From Isoetes taiwanensis (Eukaryota > Streptophyta > Lycopodiopsida > Isoetales > Isoetaceae), in contig JAJEKV010000005.1 in NCBI GenBank assembly GCA_021234155.1, positions 17,470,089 through 17,534,088 of the forward strand: DNA of 64,000 nt. Direction: 5' to 3'. The position numbers and the translations under genes are program-made. Below the pieces are notes generated by a model. It worked only from the letters and a program-made list of their open reading frames with translations. It had not been told where the DNA came from and made no database searches. The first letter of the stretch is position 1, and the number at the start of each line of letters is the position of its first letter. Positions 47,495 through 58,530 of the stretch are shown piece after piece.

Positions 47495-49925
47495 ATGTAT
47501 TCCCTTGGTATTCTAGGTTGACCTTTCTGCTAATAATCCATGTGTTTCACTCACTTTCTTAAAATATGAATTCAAGAGGTTTGGTTATATCCCCCATGGG
47601 GTATAGATCTAGTAAATTTTCATGTCTTCATTTCTTAGTTTCGCTTGGAATTCCTATAGTGAATATTTGATAGCATAAGTCCACTTTAGGGTTTTTTGCT
47701 TAACCTATTCCGGCTCACGATGGCCGGAGATGTCTTCCTTCGAGCGTACACAGGCTGGATTGCTCACGATTGTAAGATCAACGGATGGATCTCCTCTGAC
47801 AGAATCGTTGCCATCTTCCTAATGATGTATTTAAACCAGTTAGTATGTTCAGGTCTTTCCTTGCTTCTCCTTATTGCTGCTGCTCTGTATTCCGCCTGTT
47901 GCTGGTTCCGATATATGGGAAGGAAAAAGGGTGGCTTAAATAAAGCCACTATACTCAAACTACAGATGGAAAAGAAGTTGGCTGAAAAGAGGAAGAGCTT
48001 GTTGATTATCATAAGCCTGCAAAGGCTATGGCCAAGCCTGTGACCAAGTTTATGCCCAATCTAGAAGGAGGGAGCAGTTCTGACCAGATGAATCATGTTT
48101 CTGCTATTAGAAATCCGGTTTCTAATGTTAGCTCTCCCATTGTCATTGTCTCGGATGAACAAATTACTACTACGAGCTCTCTTGTTCCTAATGCTGATCT
48201 AGTTGAAGACTCTGAACCTGCCAAAGCTCCCACTCAGGTTTTTGGGTGCCCGTTTTCTGCCCTGGCTTTGTAGTATTCCTTACTATAGGTTTAGATTCTT
48301 TTCTCTAGATGTAAGTTGTTTTTTGTTCATTATTTCTCCTGACATCTTTTCCTCCTGATAAAGATTTCCATCATTGTAGGATACTCTGTTTGGCTCCAAT
48401 AATCTTAAACCATGACTAAACATCTAGGCACCCGATCTTTTAAACGTGGTTATTCTATTATTCTGTAAAATAGTTTAGACTCCCGGGTTGTTTGATATTC
48501 CTACAACATTATCTGCTTAATTCATGTTTGAACTATATATGTAATACTGATGTCCTCATTTGTATTGGTTTAGTCTGGTTTTATTGTCTCAATTGTGGTA
48601 ACATATTTTACAGTCTTTTGTTTAGTAAGTTGTTTACATGTGAGTCAAGTTGTGGATTCTAAATTCTTCAATTTCTTCTAATCCCTGGTATAACTTTGTT
48701 CCTGGTTTCACCATGTTTCTGTAATTTTCCTGCCACAAGCTCAGGTTCTTATCCCTAGTTTTATGTTGGTTTTAAAGTTTTATATCTCTTGACCTTAGTT
48801 CCTTTTAGTGAGATCGATAGTATCTGTTATAGTTTCCCCTATTTAGCTTTTATATTTTGTGACTGATCACCTGTGCACCCGATGTTGTGTAGAAGTAATT
48901 GTTGAATAATTCTGTAATGTAGCTTATATTCCCAGCTTGTTTTATGCTCCTACATCATTATCTACTTTAATCTTGTTTGATCTAAGTTTGCCATTCTGCT
49001 GTCCAATCTTTTATGGGATTGTTGTCTCACTTATGTTAATATATTTTACAGATCTTTTTTAGGTTATTATGCCAGGTTATGTCCACTGATTTCTACACTG
49101 TCTTCTGATCCCCATTTATAGCTTTATGCTTGCATATGCTACACTTAGTATTTACTGGCTTTACTTATTTTTTTGTTAGAATTTATTAACTAAGTTATTG
49201 TGGTGAAAGGCGATAAGCTGGTTTTGGTCCATAGCTTACCTGCTACCCTGTTATTGGCAACCATTCTGATGCTTGTCTAATTTCTTGTGGTGCAGGTAAC
49301 CGGACTGAACCCTCCATGTGGTATCTTGGTTTCGTTATGAGCATAGTGACTGCTCAATTCTACTGTTTCTTCCTAGTGGTGATATTCTACTAAACTCTGT
49401 TGTAATCTGGCCTTATTTTTCAGACCACTTATGTGGTTATTGAAAGGCTAGTTTGGTCTTTATGCTTCATAATACTTGTTGTTTAAATACTTTTGGATCT
49501 TGTATGGGCTTCATATATTCCACTATCTATAAATACCATGTTTACATATTGTGGGCTGTTGTTTTACTTTTTGCTTTGCATCATTTATGATAGTAAAATT
49601 ATGATTCAGGTTTCAGACTTCATCATTTAAGTTAATGGTATATTCTTATTAATTTTAATTGGTTGACTTATTTTTTGTCTACCTGATTTTCTTTGTTTGC
49701 ATCTCCAGTCTATTTATGACATGAGTACCATTGTTTGCTTAAACAATTTTTAAATTTTAGTTTCTATTGTATCTTTTGTCCATTTTTTAATTTTTGACCC
49801 TTCTCAAGGCTTGGATAAGTTGTGGCACCTAATCTTATCTAAGGTTGCATTTGTAAAGGCTTTTTATTCCAAAAGGGATCTTAAGTCTTAAATGTCTCAG
49901 ATATCCGTCTAGGTCTATATTTTGG
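47495..49925 (+). mobile_element. Head of putative Penelope-like retroelement, copy 2
   Basis: Starts ATGTATTCCCTTGGTATTC directly after the T run of the RT-bearing tail and follows copy 1 (16053-18320) closely. Differences include about 275 bp present here (49005-49285) but absent from copy 1, and about 150 bp of copy 1 (17965-18105) missing here. The similarity stops at about 49900, just before a poly(T) belonging to another insertion, so this copy lacks the second ORF and RT. Confidence 0.65.
47720..48270 (+). pseudogene. Membrane-like small ORF, copy 2, frameshifted
   Basis: Same protein as at 16273 with a few substitutions (S/D, S/A, C/Y and E/G among the visible ones). One T is missing near 48003, so the frame shifts to end at 48043; the second half is open at 48028-48270 (NLEGGSSSDQMNHV to CPFSALAL). 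Each copy is broken at a different place, so the ancestor had one ORF of about 180 residues: a hydrophobic N-terminal half and a polar, Ser/Thr-rich C-terminal half. Confidence 0.55.
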
Positions 49926-49928
<3 letters not shown>

Positions 49929-49965
<37 letters not shown>

Positions 49966-50080
49966 CACACCAGCCTAACCAAGCCGACAACCTTTCTTGC
50001 AATTCTAGCCTATCCACGTAACATCTCCACCTCATCAAAAACTGATGTGGCATTACTTGTGACCATTAGATCTTTTTTTT
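49929..50080 (-). mobile_element. Poly(A)-tailed retroelement 3' end, minus strand
   Basis: About 34 T residues (49930-49963) followed by AGCACACCAGCCTAACCAAG read on the minus strand as an element ending in a long poly(A). No coding sequence remains; the right boundary is uncertain. It cuts the copy-2 element head. Confidence 0.5.
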
Positions 50081-51587
50081 TCGAGATCTACGACCAACGA
50101 AATTAGAAAATAGGAAAGAAATAGGGGTATGCACTGAGATGGAAAACGTCATGACACTGCTTGGGTCGAGCCGAGCCTGTGATCTCTCATATCAGGCTTT
50201 GTCGGATCTGGAAAGCACCGAGGCACCAACCGCCAATAAAGCTTCTGTTGCTCGTCTTCATTTGCCCTGGGTGTTTGTTATTTGCTGCCCATCCGAGGCC
50301 TTTTGCCCTGCATTTCGCATTTTTTGTGATCTTCCGTCCTTGTTGGAGTGTTTAATTATCTTTGTCTGGCTACTACATTTTACCACTTCATCCCTTTTAA
50401 GGCATTGCGGCCAGGTATAAAGACATTCAAGCTCTTTGTCGCTGTAATCTATGTCGGATTGTTAAGGCAGATAGTCTTCTTGTCAAGCTTTCCTATTGCC
50501 AAACTCCTTTATGTCTCTCCATGTTCTTTCTTCCTTGGAGCCATGTACCTTTTGGCTTCTGGCTCGGTCCATGCACCCTTAGACAACTTTCACAGCTTTG
50601 GAACGGTTTTTTCTGAACGTCAAACAACAGATTTACACACGACTTTGACTCGGATTAGGTAGATTGTTGGTAATAGCAAATTGTTTGTTCAGATGGTATC
50701 TTTCTTGAACGGCAAAGCTATGGTGACTATCATGGATTGACATTTCTTCCTTTTTGTTGCTAGCATTGTTCATTTGCAAATCTTTCTGAGCTTTCAATTG
50801 CGGCTTTGTTATCTCATGGATGCCATTGGCACTTCTGCATTCTTTTTAGAATGTTCTTGCATTTGTTGCTAATTGTCTGTTCCTGCAAATTTGTAGATTT
50901 GCCAATTTCTACAGCTTTGTATTTGGTATATCAAGATCCTTCCTAAAAGGAATAACATCTTTGCTTCTTAAAACTGGATATTCTATTCTATTCTATTCTA
51001 TATCATTGTCCGATGTTTGCAATAGACTATGCTCAGATTGCGCTCTGTAAACGTTATCTGGACTAGATGTATTTAGCTCAGTGATGTTGCATCTTCAACT
51101 AGCAGAAGAGCAAGATAATTTTACAACATTATTCTAGTCTTGATTGCATCCTAGAGGCCTTTGTTATCAGTGGATTTGAATAGCTCTTGCCATCATGCGG
51201 CCTTAGTTTTTTAAGTTCAGTTGAGTCAGGTAGTCTTGCATAAGAGCAAGATAATTTTACATCATTATTCCAGTCTTAATTGCATCTTAGAGGCCTTTGT
51301 TTAAACTTTAGATTTGCATGATCAGCTTTATTTCCTACATGCTAACTTACTCTAATTTATGCCTCATCTTTGCTTTTGCTACAGGCAAGATCTCTTTGCT
51401 TTAGCCCTTGCAATATGACATGATAAACATTTTCTTGCTGCAGAAGGACGTTGCATCCTAACATGATACCGTATCACAAGTTACTCCAGTTTTCCATTAC
51501 ATATTCATATGTACTAACTAGGCTAAACCTCTTTTGGATCCTTTAGAATAAGTTACAAGCCTATGTCTAACAATGGATGCTTTTCAG
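50081..51587. other. No exon identified; expected place of missing D27 5' exons
   Basis: The 93-codon frame at 50139-50420 has no recognised similarity. I searched for the conserved N-terminal part of DWARF27 and did not find it. A short (TTCTA)n tract (about 50977-51003) marks another retroelement tail. Confidence 0.4.
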
Positions 51588-52633
51588 TTCAAGAAATTGT
51601 TTTCACCAACAAAGAGATCTACGGAGCTTAATGCAGCTATAACAGTCCCTTTCTTTCAATGGCTTGTGGGACCTTTTGAGGTATTAAAGTTATAGATTAA
51701 GTACTATTTGAAATGTTGTATATATAATGTTAATGAACAAGGTCAAAGATTATATGCTGATATTGGAACTGGAAACAATTTAAAATCATTACATAGACGT
51801 GTAAGATTAAGGGAATTCTAAAACTTCTAGAACTTTCAAGAGCAGGGATTTGATGTTGCAGTAGAATATGCATACATTGAAAGGGCTGATATAAAATAAT
51901 TATGTCTGTAGCCATTGGAATGTGCCAATTATGTAGCCCGGGGAAATGCATTTAGTAGGATAATTAGCAGCTTTTACAATGTTTTCCATGCTGATAATAA
52001 CTTCTAACCGTGAAAGGTTATTGAAGTAGAAGTGAATGGTGTCAAACAAAAAAGTGGTGTGCGTATTCTGAAATGTGGGTAAGTTGTATTGCCCCGCCAA
52101 AACAGATCAGTATCCATATTCAAGTGTTTGAGGCAACCCCTTTGTAATTTCAGGTACCTGGAAAATAGTGGCTGTGTTGGAATGTGTGTCAACATGTGCA
52201 AGATACCTACTCAGTATTTCTTCACAAACAAATTTGATATGTCACTTACAATGACACCTAGTAAGAAATTATTTATTGCCAAATACCCTTTGTAAGATTT
52301 ACATTTAATTATTATGCTTAACGTCTAAGAAGGCCAAATTACCTATGGAGACAAGTAGTTGTGCAAAATAATGAAACCGTTACTACTATTAGCGAAAAGA
52401 AAATTCCCTCCCCATGGTTTAGTACATCATTAGATTTTTCTTTTATAACGAATATCACTAATTGTACTTGCCTTAACAATTGTTGTGATCCTTCTGAAGA
52501 TTTTGAAGATATGAGTTGTGGAATGGTATATGGACAAGCTCTACCTCCTCTAGATGAAGATCTTGCATTGAAACAACCATGCTTCATAAACATGTGTAAG
52601 TCTCTTTTGGACGTCCAAAATAAATCCTTGTGA
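51588..52633 (+). CDS. D27: DWARF27-like beta-carotene isomerase, last four exons
   Basis: Four exons with clean splice sites join in phase: 51588-51680, 52017-52078, 52154-52260 and 52500-52633 (TGA). They encode about 131 residues. Motifs in order: FKKLFSPTKRSTELNAAITV and FFQWLVGPFE; VEVNGVKQKSG; YLENSGCVGMCVNMCKIPTQ; FEDMSCGMVYGQ; then a Cys-rich KQPCFINMC end. This is the conserved C-terminal two thirds of the DWARF27 family (DUF4033), plastid iron-binding proteins; D27 itself isomerises all-trans- to 9-cis-beta-carotene, the first step to strigolactone. Cysteines of the CxxxCxxxC cluster are kept. The usual KKCRYLE reads LKCGYLE. The N-terminal exons and transit peptide are not found upstream, where the element copies at 46-50 kb lie. 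It may be a truncated gene or have a very long intron. Confidence 0.85.
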
Positions 52634-54011
52634 CTAATATGGATAATTTCTCAGGTACAACGGCACACGTTCTTCACTTCACCACGTAAAGTCCCCCTAG
52701 TTGTATCTGCAATAACATGATAACAAAAGGATAAAGTTCGTGAAGGACATTGTGCCATGTACCTTTATTGAAATACCTTAAATCTCTCCACATGCCATTA
52801 TAAGAAGTATAGTTTCTCCAGAAGCAAAATAAAAGTTGTTTTCTTTTTTTTAAAGAATAGCACTCTGTAAGGAATGGGGAGCCTCTTTTTGTCAAGTTCA
52901 AATTTAATTTGTCTCCACTTCTTCTTGTTTTAATTCCTCCGATCCACATGAAAGTTTGCCAACGATTAAAAAGACAATATTATAGTGTGTTTCCAAAGGT
53001 AATGAATTTGTCTGTTGACTACATCTAAACATAAGCACAAAGCTTTTGCTTATTTCTATACAATGTAGTCACAAAACAAGTCACCCTTTGCTTTAAATCA
53101 CAAGCATTTCTACACAACGTAATTAAATGTACAAAATGTTTACATTGTGAATCCAATGTTGACCAGATAAGGAAGTCGGGTCATTTCTTATGATAGGAAT
53201 TCACTTCAAATATTTTGGAATTGCAAATGTAGTTAAAATATGCCCTTCATAAATTATGTAGTACAATATGATATCATATCTTGTACATATTAGTAATTTT
53301 CCATATATGTTGCATTTGTTCCATATCAATAAACTCACCAAAATTTTGACACGGAAATGCCGAAGGACATAGGATTATTGTGCTTGGCTTCCTTCCATGA
53401 TTTCTTCCAGGAACAATAATAGGATCTTTCTTGCGACAATGGCCTCCTTTCTTGCTCTGGATGGTTCTCATAGAACTGCACAAATGTATTGTTTGACCTA
53501 AGGTCTTCTAATTAGCCCAGTGTGCTTGTGGTTTTGAGGTACGACTGGAACGGAATTTGCTTATTTAGGGCAATTCTTTTCAAAAAGCATGCGCTAACAG
53601 CTACAATGACTAGGAATCTCCATGTGTTGTTTGTTTTCTTGCCAGGGTTTCAGACTCCTTGTCTTTCTCTACACATGTTGGATGCCTAACAACGAGATTA
53701 GGATTCTTCAAATAAATAAACGCAGAAGAATGTCTTCCATTGCTGAGCTATTTTTGTTTGCCATTTTTTGTTCGTCTTTGTGTTTGATTTCATGTAGTTC
53801 GTAACCTGTATAGACTATCATTTATTTGAGACCTACAAGGCTTCTGTGGATTGTCTAAGTCACGAGATGATAGATCTATTGGCATGTTCAATGCTTAAAA
53901 TGATACTTGTTCTGATATTGAACTTAACTTTGTTGCCATGGATGTTCTCCACGTGAGCAAAATGTTTGTGTTATGTTTTAATTTGTCATTTTATCTTAAC
54001 TGTGAGAGATC
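52634..54011. other. No gene recognised
   Basis: AT-rich sequence following the D27-like gene. Short frames at 53274-53483 (-) and 53622-53804 (+) have no recognised similarity. Confidence 0.35.
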
Positions 54012-54240
54012 AGATAGATAGATAGATAGATAGTTTTAACGTCACGCCACTAGGCAGCATCCAACTGGACATGTGACCACACACCACACTACATTGCTTG
54101 GTTGGGCCCTACCCCCAACCACCTTACATTGCGTCTGTCGGGATTTGACCCCCAACAGTACCGAGTGCGATTCTGGGCGGTCTCGAACTCGAGACCACAT
54201 TGCTAAGGAACTAGTGTGTTACCACTAGTGTGTTGCTAAG
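54012..54240 (-). mobile_element. tRNA-derived SINE with (TATC)n tail
   Basis: On the minus strand the 5' end (about 54240-54170) resembles a tRNA: a D-arm-like ACACTAGTGGTAACACACTAG and then a B-box-like GAGTTCGAGACC at about 54190-54179, matching the pol III consensus GGTTCGANNCC at nearly all positions. A ~140-bp body follows and ends in TTAAAA(CTAT)n, seen on the plus strand as GATA repeats at 54012-54033. Size, internal promoter boxes and tail fit a SINE. The 5' end shows a partly duplicated CTAGTGTGTT phrase. Confidence 0.7.
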
Positions 54241-54377
54241 GAACAACGATATTTGTTGCTCATCTAATTTTATTCCATGTAGCTTGGTAGCGAAATTTCA
54301 GTATGCACAAAAACATGTTATCATTATGTAGACGATAACCCGAGTAGTTATGCTAAGAAAGGATTTCAAATCAATGC

Positions 54378-54523
54378 TTGCATAAGTGTGAGTCTAACTG
54401 CGCCTTCTTATCAAAACGCGTGGTTTCTATGCCTTCTCACCAAAACCTACAAAAGCCATCTGCAGGTTCTTTTTCTCAAGTTTCCAGGGGAGGCAACTCG
54501 GGTCCTATATTAGCTTATAGCAG
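54378..54523 (+). CDS. Putative exon of an unidentified gene (a)
   Basis: The frame reads VVSMPSHQNLQKPSAGSFSQ then VSRGGNSGPILAYSR and ends at AGCAG|GCAAGT, the consensus of the rare GC-AG intron class. It joins in phase to 57676-57760, forming an Arg codon across the junction. The exon's left boundary is uncertain; a TCTGCAG acceptor inside (54463) is an alternative. The protein family is not recognised. Confidence 0.4.
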
Positions 54524-55880
54524 GCAAGTCCATTTTCTTATCATATTATCCATTTTCTAATATTCTTTCTTTCTTAAGCATTGCACTCACAAACTGATAT
54601 AGATATGTACTATTCCTCTACTTTGCCATTTCCATGCTGAATGACACTAAGTCTTTGAAAGCCTAACAAATTTGACCTTGCATTGATGACATGAATTAAT
54701 ATCGCATGTGGTGTATGTGGTATTTGAAACTTACTTGATTATGTTATGTTGGACAAAGCACAAAGATTAATCATAAAATCATAACATCTACTTGTGGCAC
54801 CCCAACATCGAAAGTAGTACAGAAACCCTTTTTCTCTGGCATGCAAACAATGGAGATGAAATAAATTTTGAGAAACGTAGAAGCTCTAGTGATGACACTG
54901 CCCGATAACAAACAATGTGGCTTGGAGGGGGCAAGGATCTATAGAGCAAGACTTTGAGATTCATTGATGAAGATAAGAAACCATTTGCATATGAAATTAT
55001 GGATTTGATCTTAAATGTTGACCTGTAGAAATGTTATAGTGTGTTGTCTTTGTATACATGATACTTCTAATGAAATGATTTTGTGGCGATGCATCGGTAG
55101 GCTTTAGTGACCTATAGAAACTTTTGTTGTAATATGAAAGCAACAATGTTATAGTTGAAGTGTAGGTCCTCTTTGGTTTGGAGGGAGTTAGTGGTCTTTA
55201 GCATTACTCATGATTTATTTTGATGAAGTTTGATGGTTGTGAATAAATTGAGTCTTCAATATTTGAACCATATAATAGGCCATGGAATGCAATCGGAAAA
55301 GATATTCAGCTTTATTTCATGGGAATATGGGTGACTATTCTGTGGTGCGTGGCTTACCAATCCATTTTGTTGGAATATGGGAGACTATTGTGCATGCCCT
55401 ACAATGGCACATAGGTATTGAACTTATTGGACTATTAAATTAGACAATGCTAATAATCAGACTTTAAGATAGATAGTAATGGTGCCTGAGCTTACCAACT
55501 ATTTGTTAGGAAATATGGAATGTCTTGTAGTCTGGGAAAATAAACGTCATCACATAATTCAAACTTTCAAAGGCTAAAATACGAATGTGAAACACGTCCT
55601 ATGTTCATAAATTTGGAAAAATGGAGTTATATAGATATGTAGAAATTTTCGGAATGTTATTGATTTTATAATAATTATATTTTGTAGTTAAAATAAATTG
55701 CAAGAAATGGTTGTATTGATTACATTCCTCAATTATAGTGATATTTGAATGGAGTAATTTCAAACCATGGACAATTGGGCCAATTAGGACTTGGAGATTG
55801 AATGTAATAGTGGACCCTAACTTTTTGTAGTTTTTTTTAATCATATTTGGACACCTTTGGCCCTCTACAACGTTGGAAGG

Positions 55881-55945
55881 AAGGAAGGAAGGTATTTTTA
55901 TCGTCCACGGAGACCAATCGGTCTATGGGACCCAATACAAAAGAG
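55881..55945 (-). mobile_element. Retroelement 3' end with (TTCC)n tail
   Basis: On the minus strand: TATTGGGTCCCATAGACCGA, TTGGTCTCCGTGGACGATAA, AAATA and a short CCTTC/TTCC tail. Same conserved end as at 15745 and 40774, but with a different tail unit. The sequence directly upstream on its strand leads into Helitron coding sequence. Confidence 0.75.
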
Positions 55946-56002
55946 AGATGTCATTACAACATAATATAGGACTTTTTCTTTCTAATCTACCCATTTGCTC
56001 CC

Positions 56003-56070
56003 TTCGAAGTAGGATTCATTATCTTCCTCTACTATACCACCTTGAGATTCATTATCTTCCTCTATTATAC
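56003..56070. repeat. ~32-bp tandem duplication
   Basis: GATTCATTATCTTCCTCTAC plus TATACCACCT is repeated once with one substitution, between the retroelement end and the Helitron fragment. Confidence 0.8.
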
Positions 56071-56079
56071 CACCTCTAG

Positions 56080-56640
56080 ATAAGTTGGAATTGTAGAATT
56101 GAAGCATACTTATCTTCTCCTACTTCCCTGAAGATGTTGAAGCAAAAGATGTTTGTGCCTTCTTCATTCCTATTCTCCAGACTGATCACCATTGGGAAAG
56201 AGAATGGGATAAACCAATGGATCAAGATTTGGGCCTGTGAGTCAGATCTTCTTGAGGCCGCCACTCTTTAGGTGTATGAAGATGTCTCTATCAAATGGTG
56301 TCTCTCTATCTGGGTTCACAAATATAACTGCAACTTCGTTTGAGTATCAGGGGTTGTACCTCCTATGGTCCAAGCTTCGGTTAGCATTAAAGTACATCCT
56401 AATATCCATTAGCCTTCATTCGAACATTGTGCCCGATCTTCTACCTCATGCATCATCATGAGAGCTGATGTATAAGGGCTGATGTTGCGTAGCTCAAGAT
56501 CCAGTTCTTTGAGGAGATGGTTGTCGCAATTTGCATTCTGGGGGTTCTGAGCCCATGTTTCGTGGGCGCAGTCGGCATCCAAAATGTAGAGCTGGGAATA
56601 TGTTGTAGCTTTGAAATCATCAACATATGTTGGCCCTACC
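56080..56640 (-). pseudogene. Helitron N-terminal Rep-region fragment
   Basis: Minus-strand translation gives YSQLYILDADCAHETWAQ, then LLKELDLELRNISPY and ALMMMHEVEDR. After a frame change follows IFVNPDRETPFDRDIFIHLK, SGGLKKI, stop, and DPLVYPILFPNGDQSG. This matches the order of the region before the Rep domain in plant Helitron proteins (QLYIxD, L..ML...NP, the RDIxIHxRDG block, DPLxYPLLFPxGxxGW). Stops and frame changes show decay. It covers a different part of the protein from the 15.3-kb fragment. Confidence 0.8.
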
Positions 56641-57675
56641 CTATGGTAGATTTGTCATTGGATCTTAAAACAGTATGGTCTGTGGCCTTCGAGCTGCTCG
56701 ATATGGGCGCCAAGGAAGCAAACGCTAGTGCACTATTGTAGGCCCTAATGTGCTGGTTAATAATTTTTGAATCAGCTGGGGGCATTGGTCGTAAAGACTC
56801 CAACTTGATTTACTCATCATGACAACATTTTGTAACATCATCCTTGAATGCTAATGCCTCACAATGCATGCATTCCTTGTTAAGTGGTGCATAATGGTGT
56901 CGTTCTATCTGTGCAATGTCAAGAGTCCGTGCTACTCTATACGTAGAAGGTTGGGCTCTTAATTGACGTTGAAATTATGCAAGTTCATCAATTTTTTGAT
57001 GTTACTCCTCTTCTGTTTCTGTTGCAGCAATGCGAGCTTTTGATGTCGATGTTTGGCAAGTTCGGCCAATCTCTGTTGACTCTCCTCTTCAGTTTTTGTG
57101 GCGGCTATTTGGCACTTTTATCACGTTTTTGTTGTGCATTTACTGCCATACTTTGCAATCAATGTTCTTCTGTTTCTACGTAGCATGTTGCAACTTTCTT
57201 CTCTTGTAATTCTCTCTTTGTTTCCCCAATCGAATTTCACGTCCTTGAGCTATTGCGTCGTGAATAATAACGGCTCTAAGCTCAAGCTCTGCCCTCAAAT
57301 CTCGAATTCAAGCTTTGGCCTCATACCGTGACTAGTACAGCTCCAAGCTCCGTCAACCTTAATGGGCGTTTATGAAAGTAGATATGTTTCCATGCAAAGT
57401 CACCTTAAGAGGATTAGACAACACTTTGCTTGGAACACGACACCTGCCAAATATACAACTTCACCTTACCTGCTTGTTCTAACCTTACATGCTAGGCCAC
57501 CACCTATCCATTTCTTAAACTAGAAGCCTGCTTGCATAATATGAGTTGTAAGAATATGAGTTGTGAGCATAATAATAGAATAGAATGGGCAATTATGTAT
57601 TGTTTGGACAATAATAGTATATGCTTGGACATGTCTATCTTATTCTGTTTTGCTTTGGCTGACATGGACAGTCAG

Positions 57676-57760
57676 AAACTCAGCCCCTAAGAAGGACTTG
57701 ATTTACCATGGCAACTCTCGTTTGGCATTTCTGAAGCTACATCAACCTGGTCTACAAAAG
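57676..57760 (+). CDS. Putative exon of an unidentified gene (b)
   Basis: The 85-bp exon between GACAGTCAG and AAAAG|GTATGC encodes NSAPKKDLIYHGNSRLAFLK and LHQPGLQK. Its phase fits exon (a) at 54523 across a 3.15-kb intron that holds a retroelement end and the Helitron fragment. It ends at a codon boundary, which does not match any visible acceptor in front of the 58531 gene, so it probably belongs to a separate gene or needs another exon. Family unknown. Confidence 0.45.
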
Positions 57761-58530
57761 GTATGCCAATTAATGCTCATCACTATTTGATAAGGCTCAT
57801 CAATTCAATTAGTTTCTTACAGCAATATGGACGATAAAGGTCACATAGGAGATGCTCGTGCAGACAAATCTAGATGTCACAATCTTATGATGCAGTCAAA
57901 TCCAATCATAAGACCTGTAGAAAACCTGCAATTGATGTCTAGATTGAGATGTTAGACTCTTGTTGGTGATATCGGAATGCTAAAGCCTGTTGAGATGTGA
58001 TGACAATTAGCACAATTTAGATGTGATGACAAAATGCAACCTGATTGTATGAACAGATTGATCTGATTAAGCTGCATTGGTTGAACAGATATAACCTGCA
58101 CTTGAAGCCAAATGGTATGAACAGTTTGTTCAAAGTAACAATGAAATGAGCACTAACAGATTAATTTTACTTTTACAATGTGAAACAGCTATTAATAGAT
58201 TCTGTTATGATAATAATTAACATAACAAACTGTTGTGCGAAAAGATTTTTAACAGATTCTGTTATGTTAGTATTTAACCTAACAAATCACATGTGTAATG
58301 TTAGTAATTGACATAACAGGCAATGTGAAAGCTTCATAAAAATAACCTTAATATCGCATAACAAACCATTGGTTAACTTAAAATTTAGTTTGATTTAACC
58401 CATAGGTGTGTAGGTAAGGGGCGTTACCACACCCACCCCAAAAAAACCTTTTTAAGTATTGGTGAGTTAAAATATAGTACAATACAGTAACCGTACAATA
58501 CAATACAGGTATGTATATAGGTTTTTAAAC
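57761..58530. other. No gene recognised; probable 5' region of the 58531 gene
   Basis: AT-rich, with ATTAACATAACA-like phrases recurring at about 58200-58320. Expected to hold the promoter and 5' untranslated region of the five-exon gene. An AG (58508) in front of GTATGTATATAG suggests a possible 5' UTR intron. Confidence 0.35.

Noticed and set aside
54175-54240. Functional tRNA gene
   Set aside because: B box and D-arm resemblance are present, but no acceptor stem closes and a SINE body with TATC tail follows.
56237-57331. Plus-strand ORFs of 68-77 codons
   Set aside because: The first overlaps the minus-strand Helitron coding fragment in antisense; the others have no recognisable similarity.
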